From NCBI GenBank assembly GCA_947631625.1, contig CANRMA010000003.1, positions 124,001 through 188,000 of the forward strand: a DNA stretch of 64,000 nucleotides. The letters run 5' to 3'. The number at the start of each line of letters is the position of its first letter. Positions within the stretch are counted from its first letter, which is position 1. The translations under genes and the position numbers were made by a program. This document shows positions 1 through 7,006 of the stretch, one piece after another. The notes under the pieces were generated by a model. That model made no database searches, had not been told where the DNA came from, and was given only the letters and a program-made list of their open reading frames with translations. The stretch comes from an uncultured Lachnospiraceae bacterium. Lineage in GTDB: Bacteria; Bacillota; Clostridia; Lachnospirales; Lachnospiraceae.

Positions 1-337
1 GCTGGATAACCAGATCGACCGGATGACCCAATGACTCAGCTACAGCGTCTTCCCACTGAGCTTCAAATTCAGGCTGGCCATTGTCAAGTGTTGCAGTTAA
101 AGTACCGTCTACTACTATGTTAAGGGTATCCAACTGATAATCGCTTGCAGCAGCTTCGCCCTCGCCTTCTGCCGCCGTATCGCCTGCTGCATCAGTTGAT
201 GCTGATGAATCCGCAGGTGCGTCTGTTGATGTGTTGCTGTCATCGGCTGCAGGTGCTTCTGAGTCACCGCCGCCGCATCCTACTAATGCAGCTACCATAG
301 AAGCTGACAAAAGTAAGGAAACTAATTTCTTTTTCAT
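1..337 (-). CDS. Extracellular solute-binding lipoprotein of an ABC transporter, N-terminal part (runs off the window)
   Basis: The reading frame starts at an ATG (335-337) behind a strong AAGGAGG and is still open at position 1, so only about 112 residues are visible. It begins with a lipoprotein signal peptide: MKKK, a hydrophobic stretch, then the lipobox ALVGC. A linker rich in Ala, Ser, Asp and Glu follows, typical of a surface-tethered binding protein. The mature part begins LNIVVDGTLTATLDNGQPEF, which I recognise as the start of family 1 solute-binding proteins of sugar ABC transporters in Lachnospiraceae. The substrate cannot be read. The pectin island 11 kb away makes an oligogalacturonide ligand possible, but that is inference only. 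Confidence 0.72.
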   Translation of the reverse strand, partial: MKKKLVSLLLSASMVAALVGCGGGDSEAPAADDSNTSTDAPADSSASTDAAGDTAAEGEGEAAASDYQLDTLNIVVDGTLTATLDNGQPEFEAQWEDAVAESLGHPVDLVIQ

Positions 338-693
338 ATTAACCTCCTTATAAAATAAAATAGATTTCCAGATGTATATATCTATACATCATAAATACAT
401 TATATAGCCATGACTATATTTAGTCAAGAGGTACAAAATTTTTATTTTTTTATAAAAATCTTATGATAAATTGTCTACAATATGCCTAAAATATTCGGTT
501 TTTTTTATACATATTTATATTTTGACACATCCGTTCATTATATTAAAATTTGCCGCCATATAATTTTTTACATAATTTAATTTAACCAAAAATCCGTAAT
601 TGTGATATTATATAATATGATAGAGCATCAATGCATGCAAACCGCCAGGTAATAGATAATAGGTAATAGTTAATTGCGAAAGGAGAAACCGAT
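338..693. other. AT-rich divergent intergenic region
   Basis: This gap separates the divergent binding-protein and serine-hydrolase genes and must hold both promoters. It is very AT-rich. A TATAAT-like hexamer occurs near 609, but I see no convincing -35 partner. The short string TTAATTGCGAAA near 671 resembles the tip of the dispersed palindromic repeats described elsewhere in the window, but it is too short to call a copy. No gene is seen. Confidence 0.5.
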
Positions 694-2211
694 ATGCTGA
701 CATTTGAAAAAGCGCTTCCCGAAGAAACAGGTATACCGATTGACTGTATCAGTCATTTTGTAGACAGGCTGTACAAACGCGGGATTCCCATGCACAGCCT
801 TCTTTTAATGCATAAAGACAAGCTTATTTTTGAAGGATATTATAAACCCTGCAGCGAAGCCTCCCTTCACCGTATGTTTTCAATAAGTAAAAGTTTCACC
901 TCGATAGCGATAGGTCTGCTCGTTGATGAGGGGAAAATAAATTTGGACGATCCTATAATAAAATATTTTCCGGAAAAGCTTCCCGAGAAGGTACATCCCT
1001 GGATAGCTTCGATGACGATAAGAAACATGCTCATGATGCGCACCTGCCATGCATCCACCACCTATAAACTGAATATGCAGTCCGACTGGGTGGAAAGCTT
1101 TTTTACCACTCCTCCGACGCATCCCGCCGGAACCGTCTTTCATTATGATACGTCTTCGGCTCACACGCTCTGCGCTCTTGTGGAAAAACTCACAGGTATG
1201 GACATGCTTTCTTATATTAAGAAAAAACTAAGCATACTCGGACTTTCACAAGACTCATATATGTTAAAAGATCCTTTCGGGGTATCGATAGGCGGTTCAG
1301 GACTTGTCGCGCATTCAAGCGACCTTTTGAGATTCGGATATTTCATCGCTCACAGAGGAATGGTTGAAGGAAAGCAGTTGATTTCACCCGAATATATCGA
1401 CATGGCAGTATCGAAACTCACCGAAACCACCGTCACCGCTCCCAATATAAGCGAAGCGCAAGGCTACGGTCTCCAGTTCTGGCGCGGCGAAAAAAACGGA
1501 TACACCTGCTACGGAATGGGCGGGCAGCTCATCATATTTCTGCCTGATTATGAGCTGATATGCGTTACCACAGCCGATACACAGGGCATAGGCGGCGGCA
1601 ACCAACAGATATACGACGCCCTTTATGAAGAGATACTTCCATATATAAATACAACGCCGCTTACCCTGACCGATGAATTGACTGACCGACTCAGTAAACG
1701 TTTGCAGGAATTACAGTCTTCGCTGCAGATAGAACCGTTGGCCACCGCTCCCATACCTGCAGACGCTGCCCGCATAAACGGCAAAACTTTCAAGGTCCTT
1801 ACTAAAAACAGCGATTTTGAAAGTTTCTGCCTTAATTATGACACGAGTGTCATAAATTTCTCCGAAGACGGCCGCGTCGCAGATAATGAAAATAATATAA
1901 ATAATACAAAACCGTCGGGAACACTCTCTTTTATATATAAGGGAGAAAACTACAGCGTATATTTCGGAACAGGCTGTATGAAAACAGGCAAGTTCCCCAT
2001 TAACGGCTTAAATTACTGTGCAAGTGCAGCCTGGCTATCCGACGGCACCTTCTATATCAAAGCCCACATAATAGACTCATACGTCGGCAGCGTACACTTT
2101 CAGCTTTCTTTCGGAGAAGACGACCTTACCATATTTATGCGTAAAAAAGAAGAAAGCCTCTTTAAAGAATTTGAAGGGCATCTCTACTGTAAAAGTTTCT
2201 CCGGTAACTGA
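694..2211 (+). CDS. Serine hydrolase of the beta-lactamase class C / penicillin-binding-protein-like family
   Basis: This 505-residue protein has the class C beta-lactamase/esterase fold signature. The nucleophile motif is SISK (Ser63, Lys66) followed by a helix; the second motif is YDT near Tyr151; and a glycine-rich strand GMGGQ takes the place of the KTG-like third motif. The catalytic domain covers roughly residues 10-330. A C-terminal domain of about 150 residues looks like the beta-rich domain added in many such hydrolases. No signal peptide or transmembrane segment is visible, so it is probably cytoplasmic. The start is supported by AAAGGAGA just upstream. Members include esterases, D-aminopeptidases and peptidoglycan hydrolases, so the substrate is unknown. 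It appears to be a single-gene unit. Confidence 0.85.
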   Translation: MLTFEKALPEETGIPIDCISHFVDRLYKRGIPMHSLLLMHKDKLIFEGYYKPCSEASLHRMFSISKSFTSIAIGLLVDEGKINLDDPIIKYFPEKLPEKVHPWIASMTIRNMLMMRTCHASTTYKLNMQSDWVESFFTTPPTHPAGTVFHYDTSSAHTLCALVEKLTGMDMLSYIKKKLSILGLSQDSYMLKDPFGVSIGGSGLVAHSSDLLRFGYFIAHRGMVEGKQLISPEYIDMAVSKLTETTVTAPNISEAQGYGLQFWRGEKNGYTCYGMGGQLIIFLPDYELICVTTADTQGIGGGNQQIYDALYEEILPYINTTPLTLTDELTDRLSKRLQELQSSLQIEPLATAPIPADAARINGKTFKVLTKNSDFESFCLNYDTSVINFSEDGRVADNENNINNTKPSGTLSFIYKGENYSVYFGTGCMKTGKFPINGLNYCASAAWLSDGTFYIKAHIIDSYVGSVHFQLSFGEDDLTIFMRKKEESLFKEFEGHLYCKSFSGN

Positions 2212-2260
2212 TATTTATTGATCAGCAATTAACAATATATTATAAAGATTAACAATCATA

Positions 2261-2320
2261 TAGTGCTTAGCAATTAATATAATGCTTAACAATTAATTAT
2301 AATGCTTAACAATTAATTAT
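2261..2320. repeat. Three tandem copies of a 20-bp AT-rich unit
   Basis: The unit AATGCTTAACAATTAATTAT occurs exactly at 2281-2300 and 2301-2320. A diverged copy precedes it at 2261-2280, and a further decayed fragment lies at 2245-2260. The array sits between the convergent ends of the serine hydrolase and spoVAE. No ORF or strong hairpin accompanies it. Confidence 0.85.
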
Positions 2321-2332
2321 AATGGCCTATAT

Positions 2333-2689
2333 TTATTTTTTCATTTTAGGGCTGAATATCAGGCTCGCCAGATAAGCAAAAATAAGGGCCGCGCTGCAGC
2401 CTACCGCTCCGTTGGTAAAACCGCCTTTAAATAAGCCTATAAAACCGTCCTGGTCAACGGCTTCTTTTACGCCTTTCATAAGGATATTACCATATCCAAG
2501 CAGCGGTACGCTTGCGCCCGCCCCTGCGAATTCCATAAACGGCTCATACCAGCCAAAAGCGCTGATAACCGCTCCGAGACATACAATAAGCACCATTATG
2601 CGCCCCGGAAGCATTTTAGTCTTTTCAAGCAATATCTGAGCCAACGCACAGATACCGCCGCCCACGCAGAAAGCAATTACATAATCCAT
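2333..2689 (-). CDS. spoVAE: Stage V sporulation protein AE (SpoVAE/SpoVAEb), dipicolinic acid channel subunit
   Basis: This small protein of about 118 residues is almost entirely hydrophobic, with four predicted membrane spans, and matches the SpoVAE family from end to end (begins MDYVIAFCVGGGIC, ends with a basic tail PKMKK). SpoVA proteins move calcium-dipicolinate through the inner spore membrane in sporulation and germination. I prefer the second ATG (2689) because GAGAGG is then properly spaced; an ATG two codons upstream sits almost on top of it. SpoVAE is normally adjacent to spoVAC and spoVAD. Here spoVAD lies 1.6 kb upstream on the same strand, behind unrelated genes, and spoVAC is not in the window. 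Confidence 0.9.
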   Translation of the reverse strand: MDYVIAFCVGGGICALAQILLEKTKMLPGRIMVLIVCLGAVISAFGWYEPFMEFAGAGASVPLLGYGNILMKGVKEAVDQDGFIGLFKGGFTNGAVGCSAALIFAYLASLIFSPKMKK

Positions 2690-2790
2690 TTTCATGACCT
2701 CTCTTTAAATAATTAATTATGTAATATTTTCTGCACTTTTATGGATTTTATACGCTTCCTTATGCTTTTACGCCTTTTATGAAGCTATGC

Positions 2791-3168
2791 TCAGCCCAGA
2801 TACGCTATGACTTCTACCTCACAAAGCACAGCCTTTGGAAGATCTTTGACCGCAACGCAGCTTCTTGCCGGTTTTTCCGTAAAATACTTTTCATAAACTG
2901 CATTGAACGCTGCAAAATCCGCCATTTCAGCCAGAAAACAGGTAGTCTTTACTACCTTGCCGTAATCCGCTCCGGCCGCTTTTAAGATCTCGCCCACGTT
3001 TTTCATAACCTGCTCGGCCTGTTCGGTAATATCTTTACCCGCTATCTCACCGGTAGCGGGATCGATCGGGATCTGTCCCGATGCGTACAGCATATCTCCT
3101 GCAATTATTCCTTGTGAATAAGGCCCGATCGCCGCCGGCGCCTTGTCTGTTGAAATTTTCTTTAACAT
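2791..3168 (-). CDS. ridA: RidA family 2-iminobutanoate/2-iminopropanoate deaminase
   Basis: This 125-residue protein aligns over its whole length with the RidA/YjgF/UK114 family, cytosolic trimers that hydrolyse reactive enamine/imine intermediates released by PLP enzymes. Family hallmarks are present: IGPYSQ near the start, LYASGQIPIDPATGE, a central KTTCFLAEMADF, and the C-terminal PARSCV...CEVEVIAY block with the active-site arginine and glutamate. The frame extends further upstream, but the ATG at 3168 is preceded by AGAGGT and gives the normal length. It lies between spoVAD and spoVAE, which is not a usual partnership. A solo arm of the dispersed repeat sits just upstream. Confidence 0.92.
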   Translation of the reverse strand: MLKKISTDKAPAAIGPYSQGIIAGDMLYASGQIPIDPATGEIAGKDITEQAEQVMKNVGEILKAAGADYGKVVKTTCFLAEMADFAAFNAVYEKYFTEKPARSCVAVKDLPKAVLCEVEVIAYLG

Positions 3169-3198
3169 AGTCTTTACCTCTCTTTTCATATTATAATC

Positions 3199-3229
3199 AG
3201 ACATTTGCGAAACCGTTGCTAAAGCTTCC
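3199..3229 (+). repeat. Solo arm of the dispersed palindromic repeat family (copy 1)
   Basis: The string ACATTTGCGAAAC, followed by GCTAAAGCTTCC, matches the outer arm seen at 5347, 8412, 34119 (reversed) and 44658. Only one arm is present. It fills the gap between ridA and the small gene upstream. Similar AT-rich words flank it (CATATTATAATCA and CATATATTATTCATCA), possibly a decayed direct repeat. Confidence 0.6.
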
Positions 3230-3234
3230 ATATA

Positions 3235-3465
3235 TTATTCATCAAACCCTACTTTTACATAGAAGCCCCTGTCGTTTTGGATTATCTCAAGGACTTCTCC
3301 TTCTCTTTTTAACAGCCTTTCGTTAAACGGAAAATTTCCGGACATGGCAAGCGAGGGATCGATGGTATAATAATAACTGCTGGGCAGCACACCCTCAGTT
3401 ATGGTAACATGATCCCCTGCCTTAAGCAAGCCGGAACGCTCCATTTTAAATTCCATTTCACGCAT
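3235..3465 (-). CDS. Small conserved-looking protein of unknown function
   Basis: A 76-residue acidic/basic mixed protein with a clear AAAGGAG ribosome binding site ahead of its ATG. There is no signal peptide or membrane span. The composition and predicted short beta-strands (GDHVTITEGVLPSSYYYTID, then GEVLEIIQNDRGFYVKVGFDE) suggest a compact, beta-rich SH3-like fold, but I do not recognise a family. It lies 66 bases upstream of the ridA start on the same strand and is probably co-transcribed. The real ribosome binding site and the absence of a competing frame make it likely to be a true gene. Confidence 0.65.
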   Translation of the reverse strand: MREMEFKMERSGLLKAGDHVTITEGVLPSSYYYTIDPSLAMSGNFPFNERLLKREGEVLEIIQNDRGFYVKVGFDE

Positions 3466-3528
3466 TTTAACTCCTTTTGTTTTGCAGCATAAAATAAAAC
3501 CACAGCAAATCCCTTACATCATAGTTTG

Positions 3529-3720
3529 CTACATATTAACTATATCCTCAACGGAATATTCCGGCTGCTCATACTTCTCTTTTGTATAATCACCGTTGCC
3601 TCCATTGTCATACTCTTCCAGATATCGCGCCATACCAAGCGGCCCTAATGCCTTAACCAATGCTTCTGTTCCAATACGCCTTATATCTCCAGGTTTCATT
3701 AAATCAATCGATACGTCCAT
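3529..3720 (-). CDS. Probable antitoxin partner of the PIN-domain protein
   Basis: A 63-residue protein starting at an ATG (3718-3720) preceded by GGAGGTGG. A longer frame exists, but its upstream start would lie deep inside the PIN gene and has no ribosome site. The core IRRIGTEALVKALGPLGMAR and the GDYTKEKYEQ tail are typical of small proteins I associate with PIN toxins in Clostridia. It overlaps the 3' end of the PIN gene by 17 bases, so the two are translationally coupled, with the toxin gene first. Function is inferred from pairing and from resemblance recalled, not aligned. Confidence 0.65.
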   Translation of the reverse strand: MDVSIDLMKPGDIRRIGTEALVKALGPLGMARYLEEYDNGGNGDYTKEKYEQPEYSVEDIVNM

Positions 3721-4159
3721 CTTCGTCCACCTCCATAACAAAGTCAATCGGATTCATTACTTTAATGCTTAATTTCAATCTTTTACACGCATTCAGGAAC
3801 TTTATATCTGTAGTCAACAACAAATCCACAAATGTCTCCGCGCTTGCCAGATGTAAACTGTCGAAAGCTTTTATATTCGCATGTTTCCTGATCTCTGTTG
3901 CTCTTGCAACGATTGAATCATTCAACTCAACGCTGCCTTTAATAACAGCATAATATAAGCCTTCTACGCTTTTTGCCTTATCAGGATCAATGATCTGCCT
4001 GATCTCCCTTTCAAGAACACCGGAACCATATATTTCATATTCACCGTCAAACGCTTTTTGCAATATCAATAAGACAGCTTCTCTTTCCAGATAATTTTTA
4101 ATATTTCGCCTGTCATCAAATGGGCGGTTATAACAACAATTATCCAAATATATTTTCAA
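3704..4159 (-). CDS. PIN-domain ribonuclease, VapC-like toxin
   Basis: About 151 residues with PIN-domain organisation: an N-terminal strand ending in the acidic residue of KIYLDNCCYNRPFDD, a central LEREI glutamate, the conserved AFDSLHLASAE helix with its Asp, and LLTTDIKFL with the last acidic residue. PIN toxins cleave RNA using a Mg2+-binding acidic cluster. The natural start is probably the TTG at 4157-4159. GGGAGGG lies seven bases upstream of it, and the protein then starts directly with KIYLDN; an upstream ATG at 4210 has no ribosome site. With the overlapping small gene downstream it forms a type II toxin-antitoxin pair, here lodged between spoVAD and spoVAE. Confidence 0.82.
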   Translation of the reverse strand: MKIYLDNCCYNRPFDDRRNIKNYLEREAVLLILQKAFDGEYEIYGSGVLEREIRQIIDPDKAKSVEGLYYAVIKGSVELNDSIVARATEIRKHANIKAFDSLHLASAETFVDLLLTTDIKFLNACKRLKLSIKVMNPIDFVMEVDEDGRID

Positions 4160-4302
4160 GTTCTTACCCTCCCTAAATTCCGGCTCTGAAAATATACTAT
4201 CATAAATCAAACACTTAAAAGGAGATATCGACCGACATATATCAATCTTAAATTTCTGTTATTTTCTGCATCTTATAATCAGATTTTATGAACGTCTGCT
4301 TC

Positions 4303-5313
4303 TCATAATGCTTCGATCACAACCCCATGCGCTATCGCAGGTATCGTCTTGCCCTCGTTAAAACTGGTCTTGCTGAGCAGCGCTCCTGTCGGCAGGAAAA
4401 GCACCCTTTTCCACACGCCTTCTTCTATCTTTTTGAGGATATAAGCCGAAAGCGTAACAGCCGCGCAGCCGCAGCCCGAGCCGCCTGCATTGGTATCCTG
4501 CTTCTCGCTGTCAAAAATTTCCATGCCGCAGTCCATATGCTGTTTGCTTATATCTGTCCCATCTTCTTTTAACAGTTCAAACAAAAGCTTCTGCCCTACA
4601 CTGCCAAGATCGCCTGTGATTATTTTATCATAATCTTCCGGTTTTCGTCCAAAATCCTGAAGATTATTTTTAATTGTATCGGCGGCGGCAGGAGCCATGC
4701 AGGCGCCCATATTCATCGAATCCTTAATGCCGTAATCCATTATTTTGCCAAAAGTCACGCCGCTTACACGGGCGCGCGGTTTTTTCTCCTGCTCTCTTGT
4801 GAGCAGGAATGCGGCGCTTCCCGTCACGGTCCAGGTTGAAGACAACGGGCGCTGGTTTCCGTATGCCAATGGAAACCGAAATTCTTTCTCGGCGCTAGCA
4901 AAATGGCTTGAAGTCACGCAGACCGCCTTATCCACGAAACCTCCGGCAACGCTCATACTGCCTAACGCAATCGAAAGCCCGCTCGTCGAACAGGCTCCGA
5001 AAAGCCCTATGTGCGGAGTTTCAAAAGAAGCAAGTCCAAAGCTGCTGGCTATTGACTGACCCAGTAAGTCACCTGCAAAGATCAGCTGTAAATCCTCTTT
5101 TTTCATTCCTTCTTTATCCAAAAGAAGCTGTATTGCCTGTTTTTGCAGGCTGCTCTCCGCCTCCTCCCAAGTCTGCGCGCCGAACATATCGTCCTGCTCC
5201 ACTTTGTCAAAAAGTTTCCCCATAGGCCCCTGTCCTTCTTTTTTACCCACTATGGACGCGCTGTTTACTATATATGGCGGATTATCAAACTGAATACTCT
5301 GTTTACCTAACAT
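4303..5313 (-). CDS. spoVAD: Stage V sporulation protein AD (SpoVAD)
   Basis: A 336-residue protein of the thiolase/ketoacyl-synthase-like fold used by SpoVAD, which binds dipicolinic acid and helps load it into the spore core. Diagnostic segments are GACSTSGLSIALG (the nucleophile-elbow region), VTSSHFASAEKEFRFP, TWTVTGSAAFLLT, NAGGSGCGCAA near the C-terminus, and FLPTGALLSKTSFNEG. The ATG at 5311-5313 follows AAGGAG by eight bases; the longer frame would begin with an unlikely TTG. Usual neighbours are spoVAC and spoVAE. Upstream of this gene there is only a dispersed palindromic repeat and no spoVAC. Expression would be expected from the forespore sigma factor G, but I could not identify its promoter. 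Confidence 0.93.
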   Translation of the reverse strand: MLGKQSIQFDNPPYIVNSASIVGKKEGQGPMGKLFDKVEQDDMFGAQTWEEAESSLQKQAIQLLLDKEGMKKEDLQLIFAGDLLGQSIASSFGLASFETPHIGLFGACSTSGLSIALGSMSVAGGFVDKAVCVTSSHFASAEKEFRFPLAYGNQRPLSSTWTVTGSAAFLLTREQEKKPRARVSGVTFGKIMDYGIKDSMNMGACMAPAAADTIKNNLQDFGRKPEDYDKIITGDLGSVGQKLLFELLKEDGTDISKQHMDCGMEIFDSEKQDTNAGGSGCGCAAVTLSAYILKKIEEGVWKRVLFLPTGALLSKTSFNEGKTIPAIAHGVVIEAL

Positions 5314-5346
5314 TTGCAAACTCTCCTTGTCATTATACTACTTTTT

Positions 5347-5505
5347 AGGCATTTGCGAAACATTCTCAACGTTTCCGAATTTAGCAAAAATATACAAAAC
5401 GGGGTTCCATTGCAAAAGCAAAACAAGTATTGCTCGCAGAGTCACTCCTTATTTGTATATTTTTACTAAATTCTGTGTTGTGAGAACTAGTTTAGCAATT
5501 ATCTA
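5347..5505 (+). repeat. Palindromic dispersed repeat, full copy (copy 2)
   Basis: A 159-bp element with long imperfect inverted arms. The left arm begins AGGCATTTGCGAAAC and reaches GAATTTAGCAAAAATATACA near 5395. The right arm, read on the other strand, begins GATAATTGCTAAAC and reaches AGAATTTAGTAAAAATATAC. Arms of about 50 bases flank a centre with GGGGTTCCATTGC and GAGTCACTCCT. Copy 5 near 34.0 kb carries the same centre in reverse orientation with about 17 bases missing. It sits just upstream of spoVAD. Confidence 0.85.
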
Positions 5506-5560
5506 TTGAAGTTTAGTATGTCAAAATGTCGGGTAAATATGCAGTTTTCATAATATTAAT

Positions 5561-5602
5561 AAAAATCCGACACACCACTGCTTCGGATGCGTCGGATTTA
5601 TT
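5561..5602 (-). terminator. Rho-independent terminator of the SDR/NTF2-fold unit
   Basis: AATCCGAC and GTCGGATT pair across a loop, and on the minus strand the stem is followed by a T-rich run (TTTTTATT). It lies about 17 bases beyond the stop of the NTF2-fold gene. Confidence 0.8.
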
Positions 5603-5618
5603 GTTAAATTTTTAACAA

Positions 5619-5951
5619 TTATTTAGGTCTTACCGTCAGTTTCCTTATGTGTCCGTCTTCCGTCACTTCGCGGACGGTCGCGATCGCCATTATGTTGTAG
5701 CCGCCGAAGTTTGCTATAAATTCAGCCTGCTCGTCATTTACGACCTCAGCTTCCATTATGGAATACTGGCGGAAACCGAATTTGTTGCGGAAGAACATGT
5801 TAATGGCTTCTTTTCCGTATATATGATATTCTTTCTGCGCAGATGAATTGGTACAATAATCGCTAAGTACACCGTCTTTGCTGAAAAGTTCGGCAAGGCC
5901 GGCGAAATCTTTATTTTCCATAGCTTCTACATATTTTTCTATAGGTTTCAT
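5619..5951 (-). CDS. SnoaL-like / NTF2-fold protein
   Basis: A 110-residue protein with the pattern of the NTF2/SnoaL cone fold: an N-terminal helix IEKYVEAMENKDFAGLAELF, the DGVLSDYC strand, YGKEAINMFFRNKF, then three beta-strands ending in HIRKLTVRPK. The fold is used by ketosteroid isomerases, polyketide cyclases and non-catalytic ligand-binding proteins, so the reaction is unknown. It starts at an ATG after GGAGG. It lies 94 bases downstream of a steroid-dehydrogenase-like SDR gene on the same strand, with a terminator just beyond, so the two probably form one transcript. That pairing makes a small hydrophobic carbonyl compound a reasonable, unproven, ligand. Confidence 0.75.
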   Translation of the reverse strand: MKPIEKYVEAMENKDFAGLAELFSKDGVLSDYCTNSSAQKEYHIYGKEAINMFFRNKFGFRQYSIMEAEVVNDEQAEFIANFGGYNIMAIATVREVTEDGHIRKLTVRPK

Positions 5952-6045
5952 ATTAATCCTCCATTCTTACTCGACTGCGAAGCCCCACTAAAAAAACAGG
6001 TGCTTTCCGCAGGCATAAATATAATCTGATATTATGATCAAAATA

Positions 6046-6834
6046 TTAATATACTTTTTCGGAATTAAGCAGCGCATCCGTTCCGCCGTCCACGAACATT
6101 ACATTTCCGTTCACTCCTCTGGCCTTGTCGGATGCGAGGAAGATCATAACCTCAGCTATCTCATCGGCATCCATCAGACATTCCTGACCGTATTTGGTGG
6201 GAATGGGAAGCGCGTTAAGAGCCATCTTTGCAGAGGTGCTCATTGTCGCAGTCATTGCGGTATTTACGTTTCCGGGAGCAATGGCATTGATGCGGACGCC
6301 GTTGGCCGCCCATGTGGAGGATACACGTCTTACCCATCTTGCAAGCGCATATTTGGTGGAAACATAAAGTGAATTGCCGACGCTCAGATTGGAAGAATCC
6401 ATCTGGGATACCAGTTTAAGTATTCTCTTTTCATCGCCTATATTATTTAAAAGGTCAGCGATATCCATACGTCCCGCGCCCTGTGAAATGGTATTGGACG
6501 CGGTAACTACACAGCTTCCCTGTTTTTTCTTAAGCAGATCATATGCGCCCGTTGCGAGCGCGATAGTGCCGAAATAGTTAAGTGAAACAATGAGCGGAAG
6601 ATTGCCGCAGGCCCCTGATACACCGGCGTTACAGATAATGCCGTCAAGCCCGTCGGGACACATTTGATTAAGTTTTTCCACCGCTTCTTTTCTTCCTTCT
6701 TCGGAAGCAAGATTGACGCAGATGTCTCCGTCTTTTAAGTCAATGTTTACAACCTGATTTCCCCGTTCGATCAACAGTTCTTTTGCTTTGGCGCCGATAC
6801 CGCTTGATGCGCCTGAAATTGCGTATACACCCAT
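6046..6834 (-). CDS. Short-chain dehydrogenase of the 3-alpha-hydroxysteroid dehydrogenase/carbonyl reductase type
   Basis: A 262-residue Rossmann protein: [10 protein letters not shown] (the glycine-rich cofactor loop) at residues 7-16, NAGVSG, a catalytic SxnYxxxK (TASNT, then [14 protein letters not shown]), and a C-terminal [11 protein letters not shown]. The order [20 protein letters not shown], with an Asp after the second strand, suggests NAD(H) preference. A long insertion between the serine and tyrosine motifs, and the ending, resemble Comamonas 3-alpha-hydroxysteroid dehydrogenase as I recall it. Steroid or bile acid activity is therefore possible but not shown. A MocR-type regulator is divergently transcribed 172 bases away and probably controls it. 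Confidence 0.82.
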   Translation of the reverse strand: MGVYAISGASSGIGAKAKELLIERGNQVVNIDLKDGDICVNLASEEGRKEAVEKLNQMCPDGLDGIICNAGVSGACGNLPLIVSLNYFGTIALATGAYDLLKKKQGSCVVTASNTISQGAGRMDIADLLNNIGDEKRILKLVSQMDSSNLSVGNSLYVSTKYALARWVRRVSSTWAANGVRINAIAPGNVNTAMTATMSTSAKMALNALPIPTKYGQECLMDADEIAEVMIFLASDKARGVNGNVMFVDGGTDALLNSEKVY

Positions 6835-6905
6835 TTTCTGATCCTCCGTTTCTTTTTTTGGATAAACTCAGATAACTCCGCAAAAATTTATCCGGTTAAT
6901 ATTTC

Positions 6906-6927
6906 CAAGTCCGTTTTTTTGGACTTG
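6906..6927. promoter_or_regulatory. Inverted repeat, candidate operator in the SDR/mocR divergent region
   Basis: CAAGTCC and GGACTTG are perfect 7-base arms separated by eight bases (GTTTTTTT). The right arm overlaps the -35 box of the mocR promoter, which suits autoregulation and control of the divergent SDR gene. Confidence 0.6.
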
Positions 6928-6952
6928 ATTTATGTTATGATTTCATTATAAT
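6925..6952 (+). promoter_or_regulatory. Sigma-A type promoter of the MocR regulator gene
   Basis: TTGATT (6925-6930) and TATAAT (6947-6952) are separated by 16 bases, with the regulator ATG 54 bases further on. Confidence 0.6.
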
Positions 6953-7006
6953 TAAACTTAAGGATTTTAAAATATCCAGATTAAAACAAAATAAGGATAC
7001 CAGATC

